64,000 nt of DNA from Alcanivorax sp. (GTDB lineage Bacteria; Pseudomonadota; Gammaproteobacteria; Pseudomonadales; Alcanivoracaceae), in assembly GCA_022449455.1 (NCBI GenBank), contig JAKUPL010000009.1:62001-126000 (forward strand), given 5' to 3'. Below, one piece after another: positions 25,747 through 33,807 of this stretch (the stretch's first letter is position 1; each line of letters starts with the position of its first letter). The notes under the pieces are model-generated. The model did not search any database and was not told the origin of the DNA. It worked only from the letters and a program-made list of their open reading frames with translations. The position numbers were made by a program, and so were the translations under genes.

Positions 25747-27216
25747 ATGAAATCCGATTCCGAGAATAAGAAAAGCCCTATGCAACCACGTCCCGCTTCC
25801 ACCCTGGCCTTGCTCCGCGATACGGACGCGGGGATGCAGGTTCTGATGCTCCAGCGCACCCACAAAGCCGTGTTCATGCCCGGGTTCTATGTGTTTCCCG
25901 GCGGGGCGGTGGACGCGGACGACCAGCGGCTGGCCGGGCGCCAAGCGGTTCGCGGCCACGATGCGGCGTCCGCCAACGCGCTGCTGGGCGTGGAGGAGGG
26001 CGGTCTGGGTTATCTGGTGGCGGCGCTGCGCGAAAGTTTCGAGGAGGCCGGACTGTTGCTGGCCCGGGACGGTGGCGGTGCCTGGTTGGGCGCGGACCAT
26101 CCGGCGCTGGCGGCGCGTCATGCGGTGGCGGCGGGGGAGGTGGCGCTGTCGGCGGTGTGTGGCGAGCACGGGCTGAGCCTGGCGCTGGACCGCGTCGCCT
26201 ATCTGGATCATTGGGTGACGCCGCCGGGGCCGCCGCGCCGTTTCGACACCCGTTTTTTCGCCGCCGAGGCGCCGCCCGGGCAGGTGCCCGATCACGACGG
26301 CCAGGAGACCATCGACCATTGCTGGCTGACCCCCGCCGAGGCGCTGCGCGATCGCCGTGAGGGGCGGCGGGAGTTCGCCACGCCGACCATCGCGGTGCTG
26401 CGCAAGCTGGCCGAGTTCGAGTCCGTGGAGGCGGTGCTGGCCTACGCCCGCGAGCAGCGCCCGAAGGCGTTTCCCACCCGCCCGTGGCCGGCGTTGAAGC
26501 GCGGCGAGACGGTGTACGTGGAGCCGGGGCGACCGGCCTATGACGAGCTGGTGCGGCTGGACCCGGAGGGGCAGGGGCGGGCCCGCGCCGCCCTTGAGCC
26601 GGGGGAGTGGGTGCGCCTGGGGGAGCATCTGTGGCGGCTCACCGCCGACCCCGAGGGCGACGGGCCCGGCTTCAACAGCTATCTGCTGCGCCGGGACGAT
26701 CAGGTGCTGCTGGTGGATCCGGGGCCGGGGCAGGGCGCCCATCTGGAGCGGTTGATGGCGGCCTGCGCCGGGCGCCGGGCCACGGTGCTGACCACCCGGC
26801 CCGGCGATCAACGCGCGGCGCTGGCGGCCCTGCGCGCGGCCACCGGCGCCACCGTGGTGGGGCTGCAGGCGGACGCCGACCAGCGGCCGACGGCGGGCCG
26901 GCCGTTCCGCTGTGCCGGTTTCGAGCTGACGGTGCTGCCGCTGCCCGGGCAGGCGCCGGACCATCAGGCGCTGCTGTGGGGTGAGGAAGGCATGTTGTTT
27001 TCGGGCACCGCGGTGCTGGAGCGCTCGCTGGCGCGGGGCTATTTGCCGGCGGCGGACAACGACGCCTATGTGGATGCGCTGGCCGAGCTGCTGGAGGCGC
27101 CGCTGAACTGGATCGCCCCGGGCCGGGGCTTCCTGATGGGCCATCCCCACAAGGTGATTGATCACCTGATGACCCAGTGTCTGAGCCGGGTGGGGCGCCC
27201 GGCGGCGCCGGCCTGA
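25747..27216 (+). CDS. NUDIX hydrolase fused to a degenerate metallo-beta-lactamase-fold domain
   Basis: About 489 aa. The N-terminal NUDIX domain (residues 18-240) has PGFYVFPGGAVDADDQ and the box LRESFEEAG (95-102), with a long insertion between the Gly and RE parts as in NUDT19/CoA-type NUDIX enzymes. The C-terminal part (about 290-485) keeps the MBL fold pattern (FNSYLLRRDDQVLLVDPGPG, APG-GFLMG) but the metal ligands are gone: THxHxDH reads TTRPGDQ at 349-355, HTPGH reads LPLPGQ, FTGDH reads FSGTA and APGHG reads APGRG. The NUDIX half is probably active; the MBL half is probably a binding or regulatory domain. Start ATG 25747 or 25780. Confidence 0.85.
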   Translation: MKSDSENKKSPMQPRPASTLALLRDTDAGMQVLMLQRTHKAVFMPGFYVFPGGAVDADDQRLAGRQAVRGHDAASANALLGVEEGGLGYLVAALRESFEEAGLLLARDGGGAWLGADHPALAARHAVAAGEVALSAVCGEHGLSLALDRVAYLDHWVTPPGPPRRFDTRFFAAEAPPGQVPDHDGQETIDHCWLTPAEALRDRREGRREFATPTIAVLRKLAEFESVEAVLAYAREQRPKAFPTRPWPALKRGETVYVEPGRPAYDELVRLDPEGQGRARAALEPGEWVRLGEHLWRLTADPEGDGPGFNSYLLRRDDQVLLVDPGPGQGAHLERLMAACAGRRATVLTTRPGDQRAALAALRAATGATVVGLQADADQRPTAGRPFRCAGFELTVLPLPGQAPDHQALLWGEEGMLFSGTAVLERSLARGYLPAADNDAYVDALAELLEAPLNWIAPGRGFLMGHPHKVIDHLMTQCLSRVGRPAAPA

Positions 27217-27336
27217 TCACGGTTTTCCTACAACGCCGTACGCCATCGCTTACACCGCAACGCCCGGATCTCCTCTTCCTTCCCGCCGCCGCGCCGCCCA
27301 TTCTGGCGACAAGCCTGTGCAGCCACGGAACCCACC

Positions 27337-27657
27337 ATGTCGGAGGACCGCACCCCCTATCGCCCCCGCACGCCCGGCCCCACCGAGACCTGGGTGGACC
27401 GTCTGTTGGAGCACAGCCGCGCGGAGCTGGCCCGCCTGCCGCTGGACACCGACCTGGATGGCACCCACCTCACCGCCGTGCTGCGCCTTACCGGCCTGGA
27501 CCGTTTCCAGCTGGCGCGGCTGCTCGGCGTCGACCTGGCCACCCTGGAGCGCTGGGAGCGCGGCGTGGGCGTCCCCCACGGCGCCGCCCGCACGGTGTTG
27601 CTGGTGGGCCTGAGCTTTCCGGAGGTGCTGAGGGCCTTCTTTCTGACCCACAATTAA
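27337..27657 (+). CDS. Small helix-turn-helix protein
   Basis: 106-aa protein with a C-terminal XRE-like HTH: LTGLDRFQLARLLGVDLATL then ERWERGVGVPHG (residues about 50-85), resembling the HTH of phage-type repressors or MqsA/HigA antitoxins. N-terminal half is polar with no known domain. No toxin partner is adjacent. A second HTH gene follows after 90 bp with an inverted repeat between them, so they may regulate each other. Confidence 0.7.
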   Translation: MSEDRTPYRPRTPGPTETWVDRLLEHSRAELARLPLDTDLDGTHLTAVLRLTGLDRFQLARLLGVDLATLERWERGVGVPHGAARTVLLVGLSFPEVLRAFFLTHN

Positions 27658-27676
27658 AAATTTGCGCTCTTTTCTA

Positions 27677-27716
27677 TTGATTCGCCAGCCGTGCAGAGCG
27701 AACCTTTGCGAATCAA
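27677..27716. promoter_or_regulatory. Inverted repeat operator candidate before the XRE gene
   Basis: TTGATTCGC (27677-27685) and GCGAATCAA (27708-27716): perfect 9-bp arms, centres 31 bp apart (three helical turns), in the promoter region of the XRE regulator. Suits a dimeric HTH repressor. Confidence 0.6.
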
Positions 27717-27747
27717 GCAAAGAAATCACCAATAAGAGGAGAGCGGC

Positions 27748-28134
27748 ATGGACATCGGGGCGGGTTTGAAGCGTCAGCGGCTGGCCCGGGGGGCCACCTT
27801 GAAGCAGATCGCCGATCTGTGCGGTACCGACGCCGGCAATTTGTCCCGGGTGGAGCGCAATATCCAGGACGTGAGCTTTCAGCGGTTGTCGCGCATTTGC
27901 GCCGCGATGGAGTTGCGGGTGGTGGATTTCCTGAGCCAGGTGGAGCACTGGGAAAACGCCACCACGCTGCCGCCCAGCGCCCTCACCAAACGCCTGCGCG
28001 CGATGATGCGGCTGTTCGGCGCCGTGTCGCGGCGCGACCAGATGCTGCTGCTGGCCCTGGCGCGGGGCATGGCCCGCGCCGGTAACGACGAGGACCCGCC
28101 TCGGGGGCGCCGCCGGGGGCCGCCGCTGGCCTGA
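27748..28134 (+). CDS. XRE-family transcriptional regulator
   Basis: 128-aa protein with an N-terminal Cro/C1-type HTH (residues 4-62): GLKRQRLARGATLKQIADL, GTDAGNLSRVERN, FQRLSRICAAMELRVVDFLS. The C-terminal part is short, basic and Arg-rich (PRGRRRGPP). The start is preceded by AGAGGAGAG. It is likely autoregulated through the upstream inverted repeat. Target genes unknown; it ends 19 bp before a convergent unknown gene. Confidence 0.85.
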   Translation: MDIGAGLKRQRLARGATLKQIADLCGTDAGNLSRVERNIQDVSFQRLSRICAAMELRVVDFLSQVEHWENATTLPPSALTKRLRAMMRLFGAVSRRDQMLLLALARGMARAGNDEDPPRGRRRGPPLA

Positions 28135-28152
28135 GCGAGGGGCCCGCCCGGG

Positions 28153-28821
28153 TCAGTGCCGGGTGGCGAGCATGGCGATGGCCGCCAGGGCCTCCGGGTC
28201 GCGCTCCTTGAGCCGGTTGGCGATGCCGTGCTGGAAGAAGTACCGGAAGTCCGGTTCGTCCTGGGCCGCCAGCAGGCAGTCGTCGCCGGGCAGCACCGGA
28301 GTCTGGGTGACCCGGTCCTCGTCCGCCACCATGGCACTGGCGTGGCCATCGGGGAACAGCCGCCAGCTCACCACTTCCATCAGACTCAGGGTCTCGAACT
28401 GGTCCTCGGAGAACACCGCGTGGGTGCCGATGGTGTCCGGAATTTCCTGCACGCCGGTCTTGCCGAAGAACGCCACCGCCTCGTCCAGCTCGCGCACCTT
28501 GTGGGGCGGGGCCTCGCGGAACAGGTAATCGCTGTCCGGCAGCCGGTAGCCTTCCCAGCGGCCATTGAGCGGGTCGGCCAGGTCCGGGGCGGTCACCAGT
28601 TGCTTGAGCCAGGGCACCACGGCCACGGTGTCGCCGTTGTCCAGGCGCGCCCAGGCCAGGATTTTGATCGAGAACAGGGTGTCGGGGTGCTGGTCGTTGG
28701 CATAGAGCAATTCCATGCCATCGTACTCGGGAGAGAGTCGAAGAATCGGCGGCGAGGGATCCCGCCGTCGGGGGATGAACGGCAACACGTTGTTGCCGCG
28801 AGGGTCACGCCGGTTTGCCAT
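28153..28821 (-). CDS. Conserved-looking protein of unknown function
   Basis: 222-aa soluble protein; I do not recognise the family. It starts MANRRDPRGNNVLPFIPRRR, and contains PEYDGMELLYANDQHPDTLF, WARLDNGDTVAVVPWLKQL, GRWEGYRLPDSDYLFREAPP and FFQHGIANRLKERDPEALAA. No signal peptide or membrane helix. Start at 28821 is set by GGAG 10 bases upstream. Convergent with the XRE regulator; downstream is the iron-related DUF3325 gene about 670 bp upstream in map terms on the same strand. Confidence 0.7.
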   Translation of the reverse strand: MANRRDPRGNNVLPFIPRRRDPSPPILRLSPEYDGMELLYANDQHPDTLFSIKILAWARLDNGDTVAVVPWLKQLVTAPDLADPLNGRWEGYRLPDSDYLFREAPPHKVRELDEAVAFFGKTGVQEIPDTIGTHAVFSEDQFETLSLMEVVSWRLFPDGHASAMVADEDRVTQTPVLPGDDCLLAAQDEPDFRYFFQHGIANRLKERDPEALAAIAMLATRH

Positions 28822-28898
28822 AAGAGCCTCCGCGTACGCCGCTGATTTCAGCCTAGACGCACAGCGAAAAGCACGCAAGCGTTGTTTGCGGTCGGCGC

Positions 28899-29228
28899 TT
28901 AAACCCACAACCCCACGCACGCCAGCACCGGCAACCCCACCGCCAGCGGCACCGCCAGGCGCGGCCGGTAGGGCAACAAAAACACCAGCGGCAGACCGGC
29001 CAGGGTGACCATGCCCAGGGTCATGGACAGGGCCAGCCCGGTGGGCCAGCGGTAAAGGCAGCCGGCCATCATCAGTGCCAGCAGCGCCCAGCCCAGTACC
29101 CGGAACAGGCGCAGCCGCCGCTCGTCGGGTTTGGCGCCGAGCATGGCCTCGTGGTGGCGTTTCATGGCCAGCGCCAGGGCGGTGAGGCCGGCGTAGCCGA
29201 GGGATCCGATCAACGGCAGCACGGTCAT
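28899..29228 (-). CDS. DUF3325 membrane protein
   Basis: 109-aa protein with three or four hydrophobic helices (LIGSLGYAGLTALALAMKRH, RVLGWALLALMMAGCLYRW, VGLPVLACVGLWV). Size and layout match DUF3325, which usually follows PepSY-type genes in siderophore uptake clusters. The start ATG overlaps the stop of the PepSY gene by 4 bases (ATGA), so it is the third gene of a coupled DUF3649-PepSY-DUF3325 operon. Probably helps ferric-siderophore reduction in the inner membrane; inferred. Confidence 0.8.
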   Translation of the reverse strand: MTVLPLIGSLGYAGLTALALAMKRHHEAMLGAKPDERRLRLFRVLGWALLALMMAGCLYRWPTGLALSMTLGMVTLAGLPLVFLLPYRPRLAVPLAVGLPVLACVGLWV

Positions 29229-30832
29229 GAGGCGGTCTCTCCCTCGGGCAGGGCGCGGGCGGCCCGCGCCGCCCGGGCCGGTTTGCGCGCCGGCCGGTGG
29301 ACGGCCAGCCGCCACAGGGCGTAGCCGGCGCCGGCGGCGATCAGCAGGCACACCAGGTCAAAGCTGGCCAGGGCGCCGTGGCGCCAGGCGATGGCGCTGA
29401 ACAGATGGCTGTCGGTGGTGGCCAGGTTGACCAGGGGCACCGCCAGCCACAGCAGGGCCAGCGCCGCCAGTTGCTCGATCCAGCCACGCCGGTGCGGGCG
29501 CACCAGAGCGTGCAACAGGGTGGCCAGCCAGGTCAGGAAGAACACGCGGATTTCCCAGCTCTCGCGGCCGGCCAGGTCGGCGGGCAGCAGTCGGTTGGCG
29601 ATGAAGTAGCCGGCCATGGCGGTCATCAGGCCGGTGATCGCGGCCATGTTCAGGCCGTTCACCAGGCGCAGGTTGAAGCCCGGTTCGCGGCCGCGCAGTT
29701 GCTGGGTACGCTTGGACACCCACAGCAGCATGCCGGTCACCGCCATCGCCGAGCCGACCACGCCGAACAGGAAGAACAGCCAGCGGGTGGCCGGGTCGGC
29801 GAAGCGCGCCAGATGCAGGTTCACCATCAGGTTGTAAATGCGCGCCGAGGCGCCGTCGTCGTACAGGCCCGGTTTCGTTTCCAGCAGGTCGCCACGGCCG
29901 TCGAACACCAGGGTGGGGTTACCGCCCCGGCGCCGGTCGGTGATCGCCGCTTCCTTGCCGGTGCTGATCTCGATGCGGGCGTTGTCCCGGTTCGGCCAGC
30001 TCACGCTGATGCGCTGGGCGGGCTGCCCGAAGGTGGCCTCGGCCCGGTTCACCAGGGGCCGGATGGCGCCCACCATGGCCGCCGGCGCGCCGCCGGTGGC
30101 GGTGGCCTCCTGGCGGGGAAAGACATCGTTGAAGAAGCCGCGCCAGCCCTCTTCGTAGGCGGCGTTCATGCCCCAGGGCATCAGCATCACCATGAAAATC
30201 AGCAGCCCCGAGTAAGTGATCATGAAATGAAAGGGCAGCGCCAGCACGGCGGTGGCGTTGTGCGCGTCCAGCCAGGAGCGCTGGCCCTTGCCGGGACGGA
30301 AGGTAAAGAAGTCCTTGAAGATTTTCTTGTGGGTAATCACACCGCTGACGATCGCCACCAGCATCATCATGGTGGCCACGCACACCAGCCAGCGCGCCCA
30401 GATGCGTGGCACCCCGTAGAGCTCGAAATGGAAGCGGTACAGGAAATCACCGCCCCGGCTGGCGCGGGGTTCCAGGATCTCGCCGCTGCCGGCGTCCATT
30501 TCCACGCGCTCGCCGCGCCGGCGCCCGCCGCCCTCGGCGGCCTCCGGGGTGTCCGGTTGCCAGCGCAGCTCGGCCACCGGAGAGCGGTCATGGGGCAGAA
30601 TAATGTCCCAGGCGCGGGCGTCCGGCGCGGTCGCGCCCAGGGTCGCCCAGGCCAGCTCCGGCGTGGCCTCCGAGGCCACCGACTGGTGCAGCTCCGGGGC
30701 CATCCAGAAAGAAATCTCGTCACGGAAATACGCGCTGGTGCCGGTGATGAAAATGGCCACCAGCAGCCAGCCCAGCAGCAGGCCGCTCCAGGTGTGCAGC
30801 CAGGCCATGGATTGTCGCAGGCCGCCCTTCAT
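29225..30832 (-). CDS. PepSY-associated TM protein (siderophore/iron reductase-like)
   Basis: 535-aa inner-membrane protein with a PepSY_TM architecture: an N-terminal helix (SMAWLHTWSGLLLGWLLVAI), periplasmic PepSY regions (residues about 35-170 and 260-360), and further helices (LVCVATMMMLVAIVSGVITH, FMITYSGLLIFMVML, WLFFLFGVVGSAMAVTGMLL). Conserved His of HTWSG and HKKIFKDFFTFRP fit the FoxB/PiuB-like family that takes part in iron removal from siderophores. Start at 30832 overlaps DUF3649 by 4 bases. A Fur box lies upstream of the operon. Confidence 0.88.
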   Translation of the reverse strand: MKGGLRQSMAWLHTWSGLLLGWLLVAIFITGTSAYFRDEISFWMAPELHQSVASEATPELAWATLGATAPDARAWDIILPHDRSPVAELRWQPDTPEAAEGGGRRRGERVEMDAGSGEILEPRASRGGDFLYRFHFELYGVPRIWARWLVCVATMMMLVAIVSGVITHKKIFKDFFTFRPGKGQRSWLDAHNATAVLALPFHFMITYSGLLIFMVMLMPWGMNAAYEEGWRGFFNDVFPRQEATATGGAPAAMVGAIRPLVNRAEATFGQPAQRISVSWPNRDNARIEISTGKEAAITDRRRGGNPTLVFDGRGDLLETKPGLYDDGASARIYNLMVNLHLARFADPATRWLFFLFGVVGSAMAVTGMLLWVSKRTQQLRGREPGFNLRLVNGLNMAAITGLMTAMAGYFIANRLLPADLAGRESWEIRVFFLTWLATLLHALVRPHRRGWIEQLAALALLWLAVPLVNLATTDSHLFSAIAWRHGALASFDLVCLLIAAGAGYALWRLAVHRPARKPARAARAARALPEGETAS

Positions 30833-31125
30833 GCGCCCCCCAGCCAGGCCAGCGCGGCGCACAGCGCCGCCGGAACCAGAATGCCAACCCAGGCCCGGGC
30901 CACGCTGCGGGTGCTGAACGCCCACAGCACCGCCCCGGTGTAAATCAGAAAGGAGAGCAGGGTGCCGGTGAGCACAGCGTCGGACCGCGCCATCGGCAAC
31001 CACAGGGCCAGGGCGGCAGTGGCCGCCGCCGCCAGGGCGTAGCCGCCGAACACGGCGACCACGGCACGCAGGGCCACGCCCAGGCGCGGCGCGCCGGCGA
31101 GCCGTTTGTAAGAGAGTCTGGACAT
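30829..31125 (-). CDS. DUF3649 membrane protein
   Basis: 98-aa protein with three hydrophobic helices (AVVAVFGGYALAAAATAALA, TLLSFLIYTGAVLWAFS, VGILVPAALCAALAWLG). Length and position directly before a PepSY gene match DUF3649. It overlaps that gene by 4 bases. First gene of the iron-regulated operon, 23 bp from a Fur-box-like site. Confidence 0.8.
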   Translation of the reverse strand: MSRLSYKRLAGAPRLGVALRAVVAVFGGYALAAAATAALALWLPMARSDAVLTGTLLSFLIYTGAVLWAFSTRSVARAWVGILVPAALCAALAWLGGA

Positions 31126-31147
31126 GGCATCCCCGACGCCAGGATTA

Positions 31148-31166
31148 AATAAGAATCGTTATTATC
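31148..31166 (-). promoter_or_regulatory. Fur box upstream of DUF3649-PepSY-DUF3325
   Basis: On the minus strand the 19-mer GATAATAACGATTCTTATT closely resembles the Fur consensus GATAATGATAATCATTATC and lies 23 bp before the DUF3649 start. It predicts repression by Fur-Fe2+ under iron-replete conditions. Confidence 0.7.
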
Positions 31167-31214
31167 CGCATATAAGAAGGGGATGCAATCGAGGATACGA
31201 TCTTTACCGTAGTG

Positions 31215-32618
31215 TCACGGTGGGGCCACACCGCCGTAGGAGCGGTCGTCCGACCGCGATGGCGTCGCCTTGCCCACCAACGGCTGCCGCAACCGCCAGC
31301 GCAGACGCAACGACAGCAGCACGGCGGCGGTGGTGAGGCCGGCCACCAGGCCGATCCAGAAGCCCGCCGGCCCCATGGCCGGCCCCCACAGGTCGGTGAG
31401 GCCGAGCACATAGCCCAGCGGCAGGCCCACGCCCCAGTAGGCGAACAGGGTCATCACCATCGGCCAGGCGGTGTCCTCGAAGCCGCGCAGGCAGCCGTTG
31501 GCGCTGACCTGCACGGCGTCGGAGATCTGGTAGAGGCCGGCGAACAGCAGCAGGTGGCCGGCCAGTTGGATGACCCGGGCGTTGTCGGTGTAGATGTACG
31601 GGATCCAGGCCCGGGTCAGCACCAGCAGCAGGCCGGCGCCGAGGCCGATGGCGGCGGTCACCAGCAGGGCGCAGCGTACCGCCGCCGCCAGGGCGTCGCG
31701 GTCGCCGCCACCCCGGGCGCGGCCCACGCGCACGGTGGCGGCGATGGCGAAACTGAGCGGTAACATGAACACCAGGGAGGTGAAGTTGAGCGCCACCTGA
31801 TGGCCGGCCACCACCTCCGGCCCCAGCCGGCTGATCAGCAGGGCGATCACCGAGAAGATGCTGACCTCGAAGAAAATCGACAGCCCCACCGGCAGGCCCA
31901 GGCGCAACAGGTAACCCAAGCTGGCCGGCTCCCAGTACCGTTGGCGCAGGGTCAGCCGGGCCGGGCGGTAGATCGGGTGGCGCTTGATGTAGCCGCCCAT
32001 CATCAGCGCCATGGACCACATCACCAGGCTGGTGGCCCAGCCGCAGCCCACGCCGCCCAGGGCGGGCAGGCCCAGCTTGCCGTAAATCAGCAGGTAGTTG
32101 GCGGGGATATTGATCAGCAGCCCGGCCACGCTGATCAGCAGCACCGGCCGGGTGTGGTTCATGGCCTCGGTGTAGCTGCGCAGGGCCAGCAGCACGGCGG
32201 CGCCGGGCATGCCCCAGCTGAGCGCGTCCAGGTAGCCCTGGGCCAGCGGGCGAATCGCCGGGTCCACGTCCATCAGGTGCAGCACCGGCGCCATGGCGCG
32301 CAGAATCAGGGCGCACAGCAGCCCCAGCCCGAGCGCCAGCCACAACCCCTGCTGGGCCAGCGGGTTCACCCGGTGGTAAGCTGCGCCGCCGAGATGGCGG
32401 GCCAGCACCGGGGTGGCGCTGGTCAGCACCCCGGTCATGAACAGGAACAGCGGTACCCAGATGCTGGCGCCCACCGCCACCGCCGCCAGATCGGCGGCGC
32501 CCACCCGGCCGGCCATCACGGTATCCACGAAGCCGTTGGCGGTCTGCGCCAGCTGGCCGCCGAGGATCGGCAGGGCGAGACGAAGCTGCGCGAGGTATTC
32601 ACGACGATGCAAGGACAT
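31215..32618 (-). CDS. MATE-family multidrug efflux transporter
   Basis: 467-aa inner-membrane exporter with about 12 helices. MATE features: LALPILGGQLAQTANGFVDT, VMAGRVGAADLAAVAVGASI, then a second half starting LGYLLRLGLPVGLSIFFEVS. It is of the NorM/DinF type, an Na+- or H+-driven antiporter for cationic compounds. The start at 32618 is 11 bp inside the divergent EpmC frame if that gene starts at 32607. The last residues (SDDRSYGGVAPP) are encoded by a REP-like element, so the native C-terminus was probably shorter. Confidence 0.92.
   Translation of the reverse strand: MSLHRREYLAQLRLALPILGGQLAQTANGFVDTVMAGRVGAADLAAVAVGASIWVPLFLFMTGVLTSATPVLARHLGGAAYHRVNPLAQQGLWLALGLGLLCALILRAMAPVLHLMDVDPAIRPLAQGYLDALSWGMPGAAVLLALRSYTEAMNHTRPVLLISVAGLLINIPANYLLIYGKLGLPALGGVGCGWATSLVMWSMALMMGGYIKRHPIYRPARLTLRQRYWEPASLGYLLRLGLPVGLSIFFEVSIFSVIALLISRLGPEVVAGHQVALNFTSLVFMLPLSFAIAATVRVGRARGGGDRDALAAAVRCALLVTAAIGLGAGLLLVLTRAWIPYIYTDNARVIQLAGHLLLFAGLYQISDAVQVSANGCLRGFEDTAWPMVMTLFAYWGVGLPLGYVLGLTDLWGPAMGPAGFWIGLVAGLTTAAVLLSLRLRWRLRQPLVGKATPSRSDDRSYGGVAPP
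31236..31260. repeat. REP-like element inside the 3' end of the MATE gene
   Basis: GTAGGAGCGGTCGTCCGACC followed by GCGAT; internal hairpin GGTCG-TC-CGACC. Same family as the 2541, 6251 and 37115 elements. It encodes part of the last 15 codons of the MATE transporter. Confidence 0.75.
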
Positions 32619-32672
32619 GGTGAACCAGGGTCGGGGCACGGGGCGGCTACCATACCGCAAAGCGGCGCGCCG

Positions 32673-33203
32673 GTGCACCGCGCCGCCGACCTGGAAGCGC
32701 TGTTCCACGACACCTTTCACGCCGATTACGTCACGGTGCTGGAGGGCGGCTTCGAGGAACCCGTGTATCTGCCCGGCGAGCCCCATCGCATTCGCTATAC
32801 CCGCGATTATTTTCGCAGCGCGTTGCACGAGGTGGCGCATTGGTGCGTGGCCGGGCCCCGCCGGCGGACGCTGGAGGATTACGGCTACTGGTACGCGCCG
32901 GACGGCCGCGACGCCGCCCAGCAGGCCCGCTTTCTCACCGTGGAAGTGCGGCCACAGGCGTTCGAGGCGTTGTTCTGCGCCGCCTGTGGGCACCGTTTCC
33001 GGGTGTCCCTGGACAACCTGGACGGCGACCCCGGGGACGCTGACCGCTTCGCCGCCGAGGTGGCATGCCTGGCCCGACGGCTGATCGAGCAGGGGCTGCC
33101 CGAGCGGCCGCGCCGCTGGGTGGCCGCCCTGGAGACCTTCTACGGCACCGCCGACCGCCCCCTGGCCGCGCGGCTGGCCGTCCTCTTTCCCGCCACGCCC
33201 TGA
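32673..33203 (+). CDS. epmC: Elongation factor P hydroxylase (EpmC/YfcM)
   Basis: About 176 aa, the usual EpmC length of about 180. It hydroxylates the beta-lysylated lysine of EF-P, the last step of that modification. Motifs: DLEALFHDTFHADYVTVLEG, FTRDYF-like YTRDYFRSALHEVAHWCVAG (HExxH metal motif), EDYGYWYAPDGRD, VEVRPQAFEALF and VSLDNLDG. I choose GTG 32673 from homology; ATG 32607 would add 22 residues and overlap the divergent MATE gene. No SD is strong for either. Confidence 0.88.
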   Translation: MHRAADLEALFHDTFHADYVTVLEGGFEEPVYLPGEPHRIRYTRDYFRSALHEVAHWCVAGPRRRTLEDYGYWYAPDGRDAAQQARFLTVEVRPQAFEALFCAACGHRFRVSLDNLDGDPGDADRFAAEVACLARRLIEQGLPERPRRWVAALETFYGTADRPLAARLAVLFPATP

Positions 33204-33251
33204 CCCTCCGGGGCTTGCCTCCCCCGGGGCGCTGCTTTATATTTCCCTGCT

Positions 33252-33273
33252 ATTGATAATTATTCCTATTTGT
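33252..33273 (+). promoter_or_regulatory. Fur-like box upstream of fecI-type sigma factor
   Basis: TTGATAATTATTCCTATTTG, AT-rich and carrying GATAAT plus a partial second half, within 35 bp of the likely sigma-factor start at 33286. Weaker than the 31148 site, but Fur control of fecI-like genes is standard. Confidence 0.5.
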
Positions 33274-33285
33274 ATTCGCAATTTC

Positions 33286-33807
33286 ATGGCTGCCACTACC
33301 CTTAATGCCGTCCGCAGCGCCGATGTCGGTGCGCTTTACGACGACCACGCCCACTGGCTGTTCGGCTGGTTGCGTGGCCGCCTGGGCGGCAACAACGCGG
33401 ACGCCGCCGATCTGGTGCAGGACACCTATGTCCGTCTGATCGACTCCGGTCGTTATCCGCCGCCGGGGGAAGGCCGGGCCTTTCTGACCCGCATCGCCGG
33501 TGGCCTGGTGATCGACCTGCACCGTCGCCGCCGCCTGGAAAGCGCCTATCTGGAGGCGCTGGCCAGCCGGGCGGCGCCGGCGGTGCCCTCCGAGGAAGAG
33601 CGGGCTCTGGTGCTGGATCTGCTGGTGCGCATCGACCAGGTGCTGGACCGGTTGCCCGGTCGGGTCAGCCAGGCGTTTCTGCTGTCGCGCTTCGAGGGCC
33701 TGACCTACGCGGCGGTGGCGGAGCGGCTGGGCGTCTCGCAGGCGGCGGTGCGCAAGTACATGCTCAAAGCCACCCAGGCCTGTTTGCTGGCGCTGGACGA
33801 GTCATGA
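33286..33807 (+). CDS. ECF RNA polymerase sigma factor, FecI-type
   Basis: 173-aa extracytoplasmic-function sigma factor of the iron-starvation group. Region 2 contains LYDDHAHWLFGWLRGRLGG then ADLVQDTYVRLIDSG, and region 4 contains VLDRLPGRVSQAFLLSRFEG then LTYAAVAERLGVSQAAVRKY. The start is placed at ATG 33286 (MAATTLNAVR); the frame is open to a TTG at 33253. It overlaps the fecR-like gene by 4 bases (ATGA) and is followed by a TonB receptor with a signalling domain: a complete cell-surface signalling set. It is predicted to transcribe the receptor gene. Confidence 0.93.
   Translation: MAATTLNAVRSADVGALYDDHAHWLFGWLRGRLGGNNADAADLVQDTYVRLIDSGRYPPPGEGRAFLTRIAGGLVIDLHRRRRLESAYLEALASRAAPAVPSEEERALVLDLLVRIDQVLDRLPGRVSQAFLLSRFEGLTYAAVAERLGVSQAAVRKYMLKATQACLLALDES

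Noticed and set aside
25747-27216. Active metallo-beta-lactamase hydrolase
   Set aside because: All metal-binding motifs are replaced; only the fold can be claimed.
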